A DNA stretch of 64,000 nt from assembly GCF_001307805.1 (NCBI RefSeq), contig NZ_CP013862.1, positions 3,782,001 through 3,846,000 on the forward strand, given 5' to 3'. This document shows positions 8,441-20,110 of this stretch, in pieces; the first letter of the stretch is position 1, and every line of letters begins with the position of its first letter. Both the position numbers and the translations under genes were made by a program. The DNA is from Lentibacillus amyloliquefaciens. GTDB taxonomy: Bacteria; Bacillota; Bacilli; Bacillales; Amphibacillaceae. The notes under the pieces were generated by a model. That model was not told where the DNA came from. It did no database searches and saw nothing but the letters and a program-made list of their open reading frames with translations.

Positions 8441-8577
8441 ATTCTGAGTTCCTTTATATTGGATTTGGACAACAACCACCAATTCCATTATAAAGGATTT
8501 TTTTATACCCGGAAACCTATACTTTGGATAATTAACAAGATTATCAATTTTCTTTTATTATTTATGCAACGCTAGTG
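8095..8577. mobile_element. Truncated IS flanked by a 17-bp perfect inverted repeat
   Basis: CACTAGCGTTGCATAAA at 8095-8111 is repeated in inverse at 8561-8577. The second copy lies 121 bases before the transposase start, where a terminal repeat would be expected. The first falls inside the broken transposase frame. The simplest reading is an internal deletion that joined one end to the middle of the gene. No clear target duplication is visible. Confidence 0.55.
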
Positions 8578-8740
8578 GTTTAATTTGGCTTTTTGCCATC
8601 TTATTTTTGGTCACAAAATTGGTAACGTATAAGTCGAAATAACCTGAAACAAACTAATGCAAATTTGCTAATACACACCTTCGAAACCTTGCAATAACAA
8701 CAAATCAAAATCTTGTATAATCTATTAAAATGCTCTGACA

Positions 8741-8789
8741 CGGTTTCCGGTACCAGGCGTCGGGGGTTCAAGTCCTCCCGGGCGCATCA
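8741..8789 (+). pseudogene. 3' fragment of a tRNA-Arg(CCG) gene, probable attachment-site remnant
   Basis: The sequence starts inside an anticodon arm (GGT-TTCCGGT-ACC, anticodon CCG) and continues through a variable loop, a T arm (GGGGG, TTCAAGT, CCTCC) and an acceptor strand CGGGCGC plus A. The D arm and 5' acceptor strand are absent upstream. It ends TCA instead of CCA. Partial tRNA 3' ends of this length are typical att sites of tyrosine-recombinase elements. Confidence 0.7.
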
Positions 8790-8796
8790 TAAGAAT

Positions 8797-8836
8797 GGCA
8801 AGGGTTGCAATGTTATTGTTATCCTTGCCTTTTTTA
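8797..8836 (+). terminator. Intrinsic terminator after the tRNA fragment
   Basis: GGCAAGG (8797-8803) pairs with CCTTGCC (8823-8829) and is followed by six Ts. It fits the original terminator of the tRNA gene. The rest of 8837-8984 shows no recognisable feature. Confidence 0.75.
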
Positions 8837-8984
8837 TTTATTCTAACTATTTTCTAACGTTCACCTCCAGCATGTGTCGGATTTTCAAAAAAATTCCGTT
8901 TAAGACATTCGGGTAATTGCCTAAGGGTTTTTAATTGGATAAACTGTCTACAGGTTAAGTCTGAAAAGTAAAGGTGTCAAAATT

Positions 8985-10097
8985 ATGAAGCATATCATTA
9001 TCGGAGCAGGAATCCTTGGCGCATCAACTGCTTACCATTTGGCTAAAAAGAATGAAAAAGTCACCGTCATCGATCGGCATGAACCCGGCCAGGCAACGCG
9101 AAATGCAGCTGGGATTGTCTGTCCGTGGCTGACCAATCGGAGCAATAAGGCGTGGTACGAACTTGTGATCAGGGGTGCGAAATTTTATCCTGCACTTATT
9201 GAAGAGCTTACGCGTGAAGGCGAAAAGGAAACTGGATACGAACAAGTTGGAGCGGTGAATATCTTTGATACTGAGGAAAAATTGGGCCGGAAGATGGAAG
9301 TCGCTTATAAACGGAAAGAAGATGCACCGGAAATGGGTGAGATAACGAGATTGTCGCCTGAACAGACCAAACGACTTTTTCCACCCGTTTCAGAAATCTA
9401 TCGGGCCATTCACATTTCAGGAGCAGCGCGTGTGAATGGAGCAGCACTGAACGATTCCCTTCTCCGTGCAGCACAGAAAAATGGAGTTGATGTGATTCAT
9501 GGAGATGCCTCATTATTATTTAAAAATGAGGCAATACAAGGTGTTGAGGTAAATAGTGAATCTCACTATGCTGACCAAGTGATTGTCACGAATGGAGCTT
9601 GGACGAATGCTTTATTCGAGGCCGTTGGGATGAAGTCAAAGGTTACGTTTGAAAAGGCGCAGATTATCCACTTACACACGCCGGGGATGGATACGAGTCG
9701 TTGGCCTGTCATGCTACCGCCATTCAACCATTATATGCTTACGTTCGGCGGTGGAAAGATTGTTATCGGGGCAACTAGAGAAAATACCAGTTCTTTCGAT
9801 TCCCGTGTCACGATTGGCCCTGTCCACCAGTTGATGGACAAAGCATTAAGTGTTGCGCCTGGTTTGGCTGACGCTTCCTATCTGGGTACGAAGGTAGGTT
9901 TTCGCCCCTTTACACTAGGATCCTTGCCAGTTATTGGCCGGGTTCCGGGTTTTTCAAATGTTTTAATTGCGAATGGATTAGGAGCATCAGGTTTGACGAG
10001 CGGTCCGTATGTGGGCGCTCAGCTTGCAAAACTTGCGATTGGTGAAAAGCCGGAATTCAGTATGGAATCATTCGATCCTAAAGATTTGTTCGTATGA
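8985..10097 (+). CDS. FAD-dependent amino-acid oxidase/dehydrogenase (DAO family)
   Basis: 370 residues. The N-terminal FAD dinucleotide motif is I-I-G-A-G-I-L-G-A-S-T-A-Y-H-L-A, followed by V-I-D-R and R-N-A-A-G-I-V. The C-terminal R-P-F-T-L-G-S-L-P-V-I-G and G-L-G-A-S-G-L-T-S-G-P are typical of the DadA/glycine oxidase group. These enzymes oxidise amines or D-amino acids to imines, passing electrons to oxygen or quinones. It stands alone with its own ribosome site (AAAGGTG). GC content rises here relative to the block to the left, so this is probably the first core gene after the island. Exact substrate unknown. Confidence 0.8.
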   Translation: MKHIIIGAGILGASTAYHLAKKNEKVTVIDRHEPGQATRNAAGIVCPWLTNRSNKAWYELVIRGAKFYPALIEELTREGEKETGYEQVGAVNIFDTEEKLGRKMEVAYKRKEDAPEMGEITRLSPEQTKRLFPPVSEIYRAIHISGAARVNGAALNDSLLRAAQKNGVDVIHGDASLLFKNEAIQGVEVNSESHYADQVIVTNGAWTNALFEAVGMKSKVTFEKAQIIHLHTPGMDTSRWPVMLPPFNHYMLTFGGGKIVIGATRENTSSFDSRVTIGPVHQLMDKALSVAPGLADASYLGTKVGFRPFTLGSLPVIGRVPGFSNVLIANGLGASGLTSGPYVGAQLAKLAIGEKPEFSMESFDPKDLFV

Positions 10098-10210
10098 AAA
10101 AGCTGTCCCATTAGACGGAAGTTTCCTGGGCTACTTGGAGTACATTTTAATGAAAGTCTCTTTTCGTTGCTTTTTAACCTTCGCAGTTGATAAAAACTGC
10201 GAAGTACTAT
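10098..10210. repeat. End fragment of dispersed Bacillaceae repeat
   Basis: The stretch contains CTTCGCAGTT (10179-10188) and AACTGCGAAG (10195-10204), a 10-bp perfect hairpin. The block before it matches the inverse of the end of the large repeat at 31000-31455 (TTTTTAACCTTCGCA). It also may end transcription of the preceding gene. Confidence 0.55.
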
Positions 10211-10254
10211 AATAAATATTTGATTCAATTGTATCTCTGAAAATAAACAAAAGA

Positions 10255-10270
10255 TGTGACATATATCACA
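10255..10270. promoter_or_regulatory. Crp/Fnr-type palindrome upstream of sigma-54 gene
   Basis: TGTGA-N6-TCACA is a perfect Crp/Fnr-family site, centred about 87 bp before the sigma-54 start. In Bacillus, Fnr and ArcR recognise this kind of box. A hairpin TTTTGCC/GGCAAAA (10297-10318) lies between it and the gene. Confidence 0.5.
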
Positions 10271-10348
10271 ACAATGGAACCGCTGCGGACGTGAGTTTTT
10301 GCCTGTTTTGTGGCAAAATGGAACTAGAAAGGTTAAGGGGGAGTCACG

Positions 10349-11620
10349 ATGAAGCCGTCGATTGTTCAGGAACAGACATTACAAATGAAAATGAATCAGT
10401 CGCTTATTCAGGCTATTCATTTATTGCAGTTTTCCGGTATGGAAATAATTGATTACATCCAGGAACTCTCCAAGGAAAATCCCTTAATTGAAGACGTGAA
10501 TTTTGACTACGAGATAAGCCAATTTAAGCAAGGATCTTCAAATGATGTATCCATTGGTGAAATTAATCAGTCAGAATTATCGATGTATGAGCACCTGAAA
10601 AGTCAGCTTTATGCCCTTGATATTCCAAACAACTTAAGACAAGCTGTCAATTTCGGGATTGATTCGCTTGATGCAGACGGCTATTTGGATATCGAAATGG
10701 CGTTTTGGGCGGAACAATGTCATATAACCGTTCGACAGACAGAAGAGACGCTGGAGCTTATTCAGCAGCTGGAGCCTGCCGGAATTGGTGCCCGTTCGCT
10801 AAAGGAATGTATTCAGTTGCAAATGCCCGCCTCAAAACAGTTTTTGGATGAATTGCTGACAGACCATTTAGATTGGGTTGCTGAAGAGAATATCCGGGAG
10901 ATCAGTGAGCATTTCAATCTATCAGAAAATGAAACTGAGAAAACATTGAAACAGATTCAATCGTGTCACCCCAAACCGGGACAACTCTTGTCCGCCAAAA
11001 AAACAGAGTATATTATCCCCGAGGCATATATTTATGAGCAGAACGGCAACTGGCAAATTTCATTTTATAAATGGCACTCACCAACAATTGAAATTAATGA
11101 ATCGTATAAAAATCTTCAAGTGGAAGAAAAAGAAGCTGCGGACTATTTAAAAGAAAAATTCAATCAGGTTAATTGGCTGAAGCAGGCGATTAAATTTCGG
11201 GGCAATACGCTTGAAAATGTGATTAGAATAATCGTTGAAAAGCAGCGGATGTATTTTGAACACGGGGCTTTTATGCTTCAGCCTTTAACTTTAAAGGAGG
11301 TTGCGGCTGAATTGGGTATGCATATATCGACTGTCAGCCGCGCCATCACCCATAAATACGTCCAGACAAAACAAGGTGTCATTCCGCTGAAATTTTTCTT
11401 GCAATCAGGCGTCCGGCAAAAGGATGGTGAGCAAACAGCATCATTTGTTATTAAGCAATTAATCGCTGAGATGATCAACAATGAAGATAAACAAAGGCCG
11501 TTATCAGACCAGACGATTACAAATCGGCTGCAGCAGGAATTTGGAATCAGGGCAGCCCGCAGAACGGTAATGAAATACAGGCAGCGTCTGGGGTTTGCGT
11601 CGTCGGCGAAACGAAAGTAA
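10349..11620 (+). CDS. sigL: RNA polymerase sigma-54 factor
   Basis: 423 residues. The Gln-rich N-terminal activator-interaction region has Q-T-L-Q-M-K-M-N-Q-S-L-I-Q-A-I-H-L-L-Q. The core-binding middle region follows, then the helix-turn-helix (M-H-I-S-T-V-S-R-A) and the RpoN box near the end, A-A-R-R-T-V-M-K-Y-R. It directs transcription from -24/-12 promoters with an enhancer-binding activator. As in B. subtilis, sigL is directly upstream of cggR with a small gene between. Ribosome site AAGGGGGAG precedes ATG. I saw no convincing -24/-12 promoter for its use inside the window. Confidence 0.95.
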   Translation: MKPSIVQEQTLQMKMNQSLIQAIHLLQFSGMEIIDYIQELSKENPLIEDVNFDYEISQFKQGSSNDVSIGEINQSELSMYEHLKSQLYALDIPNNLRQAVNFGIDSLDADGYLDIEMAFWAEQCHITVRQTEETLELIQQLEPAGIGARSLKECIQLQMPASKQFLDELLTDHLDWVAEENIREISEHFNLSENETEKTLKQIQSCHPKPGQLLSAKKTEYIIPEAYIYEQNGNWQISFYKWHSPTIEINESYKNLQVEEKEAADYLKEKFNQVNWLKQAIKFRGNTLENVIRIIVEKQRMYFEHGAFMLQPLTLKEVAAELGMHISTVSRAITHKYVQTKQGVIPLKFFLQSGVRQKDGEQTASFVIKQLIAEMINNEDKQRPLSDQTITNRLQQEFGIRAARRTVMKYRQRLGFASSAKRK

Positions 11621-11634
11621 TGGAGGAGAAATAA

Positions 11635-11880
11635 ATGAGACAGATACGGTTTTATACAAAAGAAAATTGTCCGTTATGTGATGACGCACTTGTGATGCTT
11701 GACTTGCTACGTCACGAATATCCTTTTGATCTCGAAATAAGAGACATTTATTCAAACGATAAATGGCTGGAAAAATATCAATTGGAGATACCCGTGGTTC
11801 AAATCGATGATAGGACAACTTTGAACTGCGAAGAAATCAGTTATGAAGCACTCGAGAAAGCTCTAAGTAAAGGAGAGTGA
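11635..11880 (+). CDS. Glutaredoxin-family thiol protein
   Basis: 81 residues with thioredoxin fold features: R-F-Y-T-K-E-N-C-P-L-C near the N terminus (CxxC) and the cis-Pro segment I-P-V-V-Q-I-D. It is probably a small glutaredoxin-like disulfide reductase. It starts 14 bases after sigL with ribosome site GGAGG, so it is very likely co-transcribed with it. The target is unknown. Confidence 0.85.
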   Translation: MRQIRFYTKENCPLCDDALVMLDLLRHEYPFDLEIRDIYSNDKWLEKYQLEIPVVQIDDRTTLNCEEISYEALEKALSKGE

Positions 11881-11889
11881 ATCAATCAT

Positions 11890-11917
11890 TTGTATAAAAA
11901 TCGATGTATGATATAAT
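11890..11917 (+). promoter_or_regulatory. Promoter of the cggR-gapA operon
   Basis: TTGTAT (11890-11895), 16 bases, TATAAT (11912-11917). It sits right after the glutaredoxin stop and before the CggR operator, as in B. subtilis. Confidence 0.65.
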
Positions 11918-11961
11918 ATAAATTGTAAGGGAAAGGATTCTTGATATTTTTTTGCCCGTTG

Positions 11962-11997
11962 CGGGACAGATTTTAACCAGGCGGGACAATATAAGTC
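11962..11997 (+). promoter_or_regulatory. CggR operator (two CGGGAC half-sites)
   Basis: CGGGAC occurs at 11962-11967 and 11982-11987, exactly 20 bases apart, the spacing of the known operator CGGGAC-N6-TGTC-N4-CGGGAC-N6-TGTC. The second TGTC is AGTC (11994-11997) and the first is degenerate (TAAC). Binding of CggR represses the operon until fructose-1,6-bisphosphate releases it. Confidence 0.85.
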
Positions 11998-12019
11998 CAG
12001 TTAGTTTAGGAGTCTTTTT

Positions 12020-13051
12020 ATGCAGGAATTGATCGACATTCAAAAGAAATTATACCCGGACTTGTTGAAGATTATGCAGCAACGCTATAAGCTGATGCAA
12101 AACGTCGAACGTCTGCAGCCGATTGGGAGGCGTGCTTTAGCCGATAACCTCAATCTGACTGAACGGCACGTGCGCAGCGAGGTTGACTTCTTGGCAAGAC
12201 AAGGGTTAATTGATATGTCATCCAGAGGTATGCAATTGACAAAAGAGGGAAAATTAGTAGTTGATCAATCGGCAGCCTACATGCATCAAATAATGGGCTT
12301 GAGTGTTTTAGAGAAGCAATTGAAGGAAACATTACAACTGGACAACATTATAATTGTTCCCGGTAATAGTGATGAGCAGGAACGTGTGAAGCAAGAAATG
12401 GGAAAAGCCTGTGCAACCTTTTTACGTGAGAATATCGAGGAAGCAGGAACAATTGCTGTAACAGGCGGCACGACGATAGCGGCAGTGGCTGAAATGATGA
12501 CACCATTTGATAAAGCGTCATGTTTATTTGTCCCGGCAAGAGGCGGTATTGGTGAAAAAGAAGAAAATCAAGCTAATACAATTGCTGCTAAGATGGCCAG
12601 ACAGGCAAAAGGAGACTACCGACTGCTTTATGTTCCTGACCCATTAAGTGAATCATCATACCGAACGATGATAGAAGAACCGGCTGTGATTGATATATTA
12701 CAGATCATACAAGGTTCGGATATCGTTTTGCATGGTATTGGTGATGCCATCACAATGGCAAAGCGGCGCAAAACGTCCAACGAAATTATTGGGAAATTGC
12801 AGCAAGAAGAAGCAGTGAGTGAAGCATTTGGTTATTATTTCAATGACGCCGGTGAGGTCGTTCATAAAGTAAAGACAATCGGCCTTCATTTAGATGATTT
12901 AACCGGCAGCAGTCATTCGGTGATCACTGTTGCCGGCGGCAGGTCAAAAGCACGTGCCATCACGTCTTATCTGAAGCAAGGCAGAAGTGATTTGTTAATA
13001 ACAGATGAAGCAGCTGCAGAAACGATTTTAAGGGATAATCATTCCCATTAA
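12020..13051 (+). CDS. cggR: Central glycolytic genes regulator
   Basis: 343 residues. The N-terminal winged helix recognises DNA (G-R-R-A-L-A-D-N-L-N-L-T-E-R-H-V-R-S-E). The C-terminal SorC-type sugar-binding domain has V-T-G-G-T-T-I, V-P-A-R-G-G-I-G and H-G-I-G-D-A. It represses the gapA operon and responds to fructose-1,6-bisphosphate. It is the first gene of the operon, preceded by its own operator, and 36 bases upstream of gapA. Confidence 0.95.
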   Translation: MQELIDIQKKLYPDLLKIMQQRYKLMQNVERLQPIGRRALADNLNLTERHVRSEVDFLARQGLIDMSSRGMQLTKEGKLVVDQSAAYMHQIMGLSVLEKQLKETLQLDNIIIVPGNSDEQERVKQEMGKACATFLRENIEEAGTIAVTGGTTIAAVAEMMTPFDKASCLFVPARGGIGEKEENQANTIAAKMARQAKGDYRLLYVPDPLSESSYRTMIEEPAVIDILQIIQGSDIVLHGIGDAITMAKRRKTSNEIIGKLQQEEAVSEAFGYYFNDAGEVVHKVKTIGLHLDDLTGSSHSVITVAGGRSKARAITSYLKQGRSDLLITDEAAAETILRDNHSH

Positions 13052-13087
13052 AATAAAATGACTAAATGAAATAGGGAGGACTTATAA

Positions 13088-14098
<1,011 letters not shown>

Positions 14099-14113
14099 TT
14101 AAGATTTGATATG

Positions 14114-14142
14114 AAGGAGGAGGTGTTATCCTCCTCCTTTTT
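14114..14142 (+). terminator. Hairpin between gapA and pgk
   Basis: AAGGAGGAGG (14114-14123) pairs with CCTCCTCCTT (14130-14139) and leads into a run of Ts. It would partly terminate after cggR-gapA, allowing lower pgk-eno transcription. It also resembles a super-strong Shine-Dalgarno sequence, but no start codon follows it. Confidence 0.75.
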
Positions 14143-14219
14143 CCATTCAGATACTTTAAGTGTATAATGGGTTTTGAGAGATTATTGAATCTACATACTT
14201 GTGAAGCAGGAGGTTTGTT

Positions 14220-15401
14220 ATGAATAAAAAAACACTGCATGATCTTGATGTGAAGGACAAAAAAGTTTTTTGCCGTGTTGATTTTAACGTCCCGATGAAG
14301 AATGGCGAAGTTACTGATGATACACGCATCAGAGCTGCATTGCCAACAATCGAGTATTTGGCGGAAAACGGAGCCACTGTTATATTGGCCAGCCATCTCG
14401 GCCGGCCAAAAGGCGAAGTTGTTGAAAACCTGCGTCTTGATCCGGTTGCTGAGCAATTGAGTGAATTGCTTAGGAAAGAAGTGGTTAAAACGGATGCGGT
14501 TTACGGGAAAGAAGTAAATGAGGCGCTCTCTGAGGTCAGCGATGGTGATATTGTATTGATTGAGAACGTCCGGTTCGACCCCAATGAAGAAAAGAACGGT
14601 CCTGAATTGGTGCAAGCATTTGCGGATATGGCTGATTTGTATGTAAATGATGCATTTGGAGCAGCCCACAGAGCGCATGCTTCAACAACCGGGATAGCAG
14701 AGAAACTGCCTGCAGCTGCCGGGTTTTTGATGGAAAAAGAAATCGAAGTGCTTACGAAAGCGCTGGACAACCCTGAGCGTCCGTTTACGGCGATTATTGG
14801 CGGTGCCAAGGTGAAAGATAAAATCAATGTCATAGACCATTTGCTGGATAAAGTCGATAATTTGATTATCGGCGGCGGTCTTGCTTATACGTTTGTGAAA
14901 GCACAGGGGTATGAAATCGGAAAATCACTGCTTGAAGAAGATAAGCTTGACATGGCTAAAGAATTCATGCAAAAAGCCCGGGATAAAGGTGTTAACTTTG
15001 TGATGCCGGAAGATGCCATTGTCGCCGATGATTTTTCGGAAGATGCCAACACAAAAACCGTTGATATTACAGCGATCCCGTCAGATTGGGAAGCGCTCGA
15101 TATCGGACCTGAAACCCGCAAAAAATACAAAAAAGCCGTTAGCGATTCCAAATTGGTTATATGGAATGGTCCTATGGGTGTATTTGAATATGGTGCTTTT
15201 GCAGGCGGAACTAAATCAGTCGCTGAAAGTTTGGCTGAAACAGAAGGATACACAATTATTGGAGGCGGTGATTCTGCTGCAGCCGTCGAAAAGTTCGGTT
15301 TTGCCGGTGATATGAACCATGTTTCAACAGGTGGCGGTGCTTCACTTGAATTTATGGAAGGGAAAGTTCTGCCGGGTGTGAATGCACTGGATGATAAATA
15401 A
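14220..15401 (+). CDS. pgk: Phosphoglycerate kinase
   Basis: 393 residues, the normal length. F-C-R-V-D-F-N-V-P near the N terminus is the substrate loop, followed by A-S-H-L-G-R-P-K-G. The nucleotide domain ends with G-G-G-D-S-A-A-A-V and S-T-G-G-G-A-S-L-E. It makes ATP and 3-phosphoglycerate. GCAGGAGG stands before ATG 14220. Confidence 0.97.
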   Translation: MNKKTLHDLDVKDKKVFCRVDFNVPMKNGEVTDDTRIRAALPTIEYLAENGATVILASHLGRPKGEVVENLRLDPVAEQLSELLRKEVVKTDAVYGKEVNEALSEVSDGDIVLIENVRFDPNEEKNGPELVQAFADMADLYVNDAFGAAHRAHASTTGIAEKLPAAAGFLMEKEIEVLTKALDNPERPFTAIIGGAKVKDKINVIDHLLDKVDNLIIGGGLAYTFVKAQGYEIGKSLLEEDKLDMAKEFMQKARDKGVNFVMPEDAIVADDFSEDANTKTVDITAIPSDWEALDIGPETRKKYKKAVSDSKLVIWNGPMGVFEYGAFAGGTKSVAESLAETEGYTIIGGGDSAAAVEKFGFAGDMNHVSTGGGASLEFMEGKVLPGVNALDDK

Positions 15402-15420
15402 TTTTTAAAGAGGTGATAGA

Positions 15421-16179
15421 ATGCGCAGCAAAGTAATAGCCGGGAATTGGAAAATGAATAAAGTGTTGTCTGAAGCTGAGCAGTTTGCTGATTCTGTTAC
15501 AGGGAAACTTCCGAAAGATGACAACGTTGAAGCAATTGTATGTGCACCATTTCCATTTTTGCCGTCATTGGTTGAAAAAGCAAAAGGCAGCAAATTAAAA
15601 ATCGGTGCGCAAAATATGCATTCTGAAGACAATGGCGCGTTCACAGGCGAAGTGAGCCCTGCGATGCTGCATGAGCTTGGTGTTACACACGTGGTCATCG
15701 GGCATTCAGAACGCCGTGAACAGTTCGCTGAAACAGATGACTCAGTCAATAAAAAGGTGCACGCTGCATTCAATCATGATTTGACGCCGATTGTTTGTGT
15801 CGGTGAAACCCTTGAACAACGCGAAGCCAATGAAACAATGAGTCAGATTGAAACACAGGTGCAAAAAGGCTTGGAGGGGCTGACTGATGAACAGATTGGT
15901 TCTGTGATTATTGCCTATGAGCCGATTTGGGCAATTGGCACAGGCAAATCAGCTTCAAGTGCTGATGCTAACCAGGTTTGCACATATATCCGAAATATCG
16001 TTAAAAATATGACATCAGAAAATATTGCCGAACAATTAGTGGTTCAATACGGCGGCAGTGTTAAACCGGCAACGATTGACGAATTGTTGGAGCAGCCTGA
16101 TATTGATGGCGCACTTGTCGGCGGTGCAAGCCTTGAGGCGGAATCTTTCCTGCAGCTTGTGGAGGCAGGTACAAAATGA
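15421..16179 (+). CDS. tpiA: Triosephosphate isomerase
   Basis: 252 residues. A-G-N-W-K-M-N-K at the N terminus holds the catalytic Lys, I-G-H-S-E-R-R the catalytic His, [11 protein letters not shown] the catalytic Glu, and Y-G-G-S-V the phosphate grip. It interconverts dihydroxyacetone phosphate and glyceraldehyde-3-phosphate. It lies 19 bases after pgk and overlaps gpmI by ATGA. Confidence 0.97.
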   Translation: MRSKVIAGNWKMNKVLSEAEQFADSVTGKLPKDDNVEAIVCAPFPFLPSLVEKAKGSKLKIGAQNMHSEDNGAFTGEVSPAMLHELGVTHVVIGHSERREQFAETDDSVNKKVHAAFNHDLTPIVCVGETLEQREANETMSQIETQVQKGLEGLTDEQIGSVIIAYEPIWAIGTGKSASSADANQVCTYIRNIVKNMTSENIAEQLVVQYGGSVKPATIDELLEQPDIDGALVGGASLEAESFLQLVEAGTK

Positions 16180-17714
16180 GTGATAATAACCTAGCAGCAC
16201 TCATTATCCTTGATGGGTTCGGTATCCGTGATGAGAATTTCGGCAATGCCGTCAAACATGCAAACACCCCTAACTTTGACCGTTACTGGAATCAATTCGC
16301 CCATAATCAATTGACGGCATCAGGCGAATCCGTCGGGCTGCCTGAAGGGCAAATGGGCAATTCGGAAGTAGGGCACCTTAATATTGGAGCCGGGCGCATT
16401 GTTTATCAAAGTTTGACCCGTGTGAATCTCTCCATCAAGGAAGGCGAGTTCTTTGAAAAAGATGCATTTTTAAAGTCCATTGAACATGCAAAAGCAAACG
16501 ACAAAGCATTGCACATTTTTGGCTTGCTGTCTGATGGCGGGGTGCACAGTCACATCAATCATCTGTTTGCTCTGTTGAAGCTCGCTAAAGACAACAATCT
16601 GGAAAAAGTGTATGTGCACGCATTTCTGGATGGCCGTGATGTTGGACCGCAAACCGCAAAAGATTATATCGCGCAGGCAGAAGCTAAAATGAAAGAATAT
16701 GGCATTGGCGAGTTTGCAACGATTTCAGGACGCTATTATTCGATGGATCGCGACAAACGCTGGGAACGGGTTAAAAAGGCCTATGATGCGATAGTTTATG
16801 GTGAAGGACCATCTTATAAAAATCCATATGAAGTGATTGACGATTCCTATGAAAATGGCATTTATGATGAATTTGTGATACCGTCTGTTTTAACGGACGA
16901 AAACGGTGATCCGGTCGGCAAAGTGGGGGACAACGATTCCATCATCTTTTACAATTTCCGCCCGGATCGTGCCATTCAGATTTCCCGAACGTTTGCCAAC
17001 GATGATTTCCGGGACTTTGACCGCGGCGGGCACCCGCCTAAAAATATCGACTTTGTTATGCTGACGGAATTCAGCGAGTCAATCGACGGCTATGTTGCTT
17101 ATAACCCTGTTAACCTGGACAACACAGTCGGCGAAGTACTTTCACAGCATGATATGAAGCAGCTGCGAATAGCTGAGACGGAAAAATATCCGCATGTCAC
17201 ATTTTTTATGAGTGGCGGACGTGAGAGTGAATTTCCGGGTGAAAAGCGTGTTCTGATCGGTTCACCAAAAGTTGCTACCTATGACTTGAAACCCGAAATG
17301 AGTGTGTATGAAGTGACAGATGCATTACTGGACGAGCTTGATGCCAACACACACAATGCCATTATTTTAAACTTTGCCAATCCGGATATGGTCGGTCATT
17401 CCGGAAAACTTGAACCGACTGTGAAAGCTATTGAAGCGGTCGATGAATGCTTGGGGAAAGTTGTCGATAAAATATTGGAACTTAATGGCAGCGCGATTAT
17501 TACGGCTGATCACGGTAATTCAGACGAGGTCACCACACTGGAAGGTGACCCGATGACAGCTCACACGAAGAATCCGGTGCCGGTCATCGTTACAAAAGAC
17601 GCAGAACTGCGTGAAGGTGGTATATTAGCAGATTTATCACCAACGTTATTGGATTTACTGGATGTTGAAAAACCGGACGAAATGACAGGTGAATCATTAA
17701 TTATAAAAAAATAA
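16176..17714 (+). CDS. gpmI: 2,3-bisphosphoglycerate-independent phosphoglycerate mutase
   Basis: 512 residues, alkaline phosphatase superfamily. The nucleophile Ser lies in [10 protein letters not shown], and metal ligands lie in I-L-D-G-F-G and in T-A-D-H-G-N-S-D. It is a di-manganese enzyme that moves phosphate from C3 to C2 of glycerate and in bacilli is sensitive to pH. Its ATG lies in the tpiA stop (ATGA), so the two are translationally coupled. Confidence 0.96.
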   Translation: MSDNNLAALIILDGFGIRDENFGNAVKHANTPNFDRYWNQFAHNQLTASGESVGLPEGQMGNSEVGHLNIGAGRIVYQSLTRVNLSIKEGEFFEKDAFLKSIEHAKANDKALHIFGLLSDGGVHSHINHLFALLKLAKDNNLEKVYVHAFLDGRDVGPQTAKDYIAQAEAKMKEYGIGEFATISGRYYSMDRDKRWERVKKAYDAIVYGEGPSYKNPYEVIDDSYENGIYDEFVIPSVLTDENGDPVGKVGDNDSIIFYNFRPDRAIQISRTFANDDFRDFDRGGHPPKNIDFVMLTEFSESIDGYVAYNPVNLDNTVGEVLSQHDMKQLRIAETEKYPHVTFFMSGGRESEFPGEKRVLIGSPKVATYDLKPEMSVYEVTDALLDELDANTHNAIILNFANPDMVGHSGKLEPTVKAIEAVDECLGKVVDKILELNGSAIITADHGNSDEVTTLEGDPMTAHTKNPVPVIVTKDAELREGGILADLSPTLLDLLDVEKPDEMTGESLIIKK

Positions 17715-17724
17715 CGCTGCTTGC

Positions 17725-18185
17725 GTATAGATTGTTGTTAGCAGTTTCGAACTCGATGGAAAGTGCGACACAGTGAAAATTCTTCCTTCTGATTTCAGTT
17801 AGTGCTATGACACCGCTCCGGAAATACACGCCGCTTTCCGCGGGCGGCTGGTGAGCCAACTCGTGCCAAGGCACTTCGCTGTCTCACCTATGCCTTTGCT
17901 CCCGCAGGGGTCGGCGTGTATTTCCTCCGCTATGGTTGTATGCTCATGTACTGCCAGGCAAACAATGATTATTTCGTAGCGTAGGCAATATACGCAGACT
18001 CCTATGGGAACAGCACGTGTCGTGACGCCCCCGCAAGAAAGCGTTCTTTGCTTTCTGAGGAGGCTGAGGCCGTGCCCATGGAAAGCGGGTTTTATTGCCG
18101 GAGCGGCTTTAAGCACTCATGTGTATTTCCGAAGCGGCGGACGACGCACCAACTCAAATTTAGAGTTAGTTCGCAGTTATGGAAG
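17725..18185. repeat. Large dispersed repeat, copy between gpmI and eno
   Basis: The 528-bp gap that separates gpmI from eno is filled by a non-coding repeat. Its left part (TAGATTGTTGTTA, then TGCGACACAGTGAAAATTC and CTCCGGAAATACAC) matches the copy at 31000-31455. Inside are G/C-rich inverted segments such as CTTTCCGCGGGCGGCTGGTG. In B. subtilis these genes are adjacent, so the element is an insertion in the operon. Open frames here run through the repeat and are not credible genes. Confidence 0.8.
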
Positions 18186-18230
18186 TTTTAAGATTAGAAA
18201 GCAAAGTTTACGAAAAGTATTAAAAAATAA

Positions 18231-19529
<1,299 letters not shown>

Positions 19530-19542
19530 TGATATGAATAGA

Positions 19543-19580
19543 AAGATGGCGATCCAAACGGAGAGCCATCTTTTCTTTTT
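19543..19580 (+). terminator. Terminator of the glycolytic operon
   Basis: AAGATGGC (19543-19550) pairs with GCCATCTT (19565-19572), with loop bases that can extend the stem, then TTCTTTTT. It lies 13 bases after the eno stop. Confidence 0.85.
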
Positions 19581-19584
19581 GCAC

Positions 19585-19970
19585 TGTCGCAGTTGGTGCG
19601 TAGTCTGCCGCTGCGGAAATACACACCGCTGTTATTATGCTTTAAAATCTCATATTTTTTGCGTAATTAAACTTCTTCTGTGAATGTTGATTGGAGTAAA
19701 GAGCAGTCGACTCCTGTGGGAAAGCGGTCAGCTTCTCGAATCCCTTTTGCTGCTTGAATCATCATGAAAAGTCTTCGATCCGGTTTCTCGACTCCCTTTG
19801 GCACCTTTAACCGCTGTAAAATGTCTCCGAACCGGCTTTTCCAGGATCTGAACAGGAAGCGCTCTTTTCGAGGAGACTGAATTGTTGCCCTTAGGTGCGC
19901 GACAACCCAAACTGAAATCAAGATAGCATATACGCCGCAGTTTACATCAACTGTGAAAATTTAAGGCAAT
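19585..19970. repeat. Dispersed repeat, rearranged copy after eno
   Basis: Contains GCGGAAATACACACCGC, GAATGTTGATTGGAGTAAAGAGCAGTCGACTCCTG and GCCGCAGTTTACATCAACTGTG-type blocks that recur in the copy at 31000-31455, in altered order and with gaps. No gene is supported in 19530-20110. The remaining 19971-20110 shows only a ribosome site for the next gene. Confidence 0.65.
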
Positions 19971-20110
19971 AAAGCTTCACAAGAGCCTTTCAATAACTGT
20001 CATCAGCTAAGGTCAAATATTTCAAGAATAGGTCAAAATGAATTGGACAGTAATAAGAAAGAGTGACTTCTTGGGGGAGGGTCTATTACATACAGTGAGG
20101 ATGAAATAGC

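Noticed and set aside
8713-8916. Open frame across the tRNA fragment
   Set aside because: It runs through tRNA sequence and its terminator and has no ribosome site.
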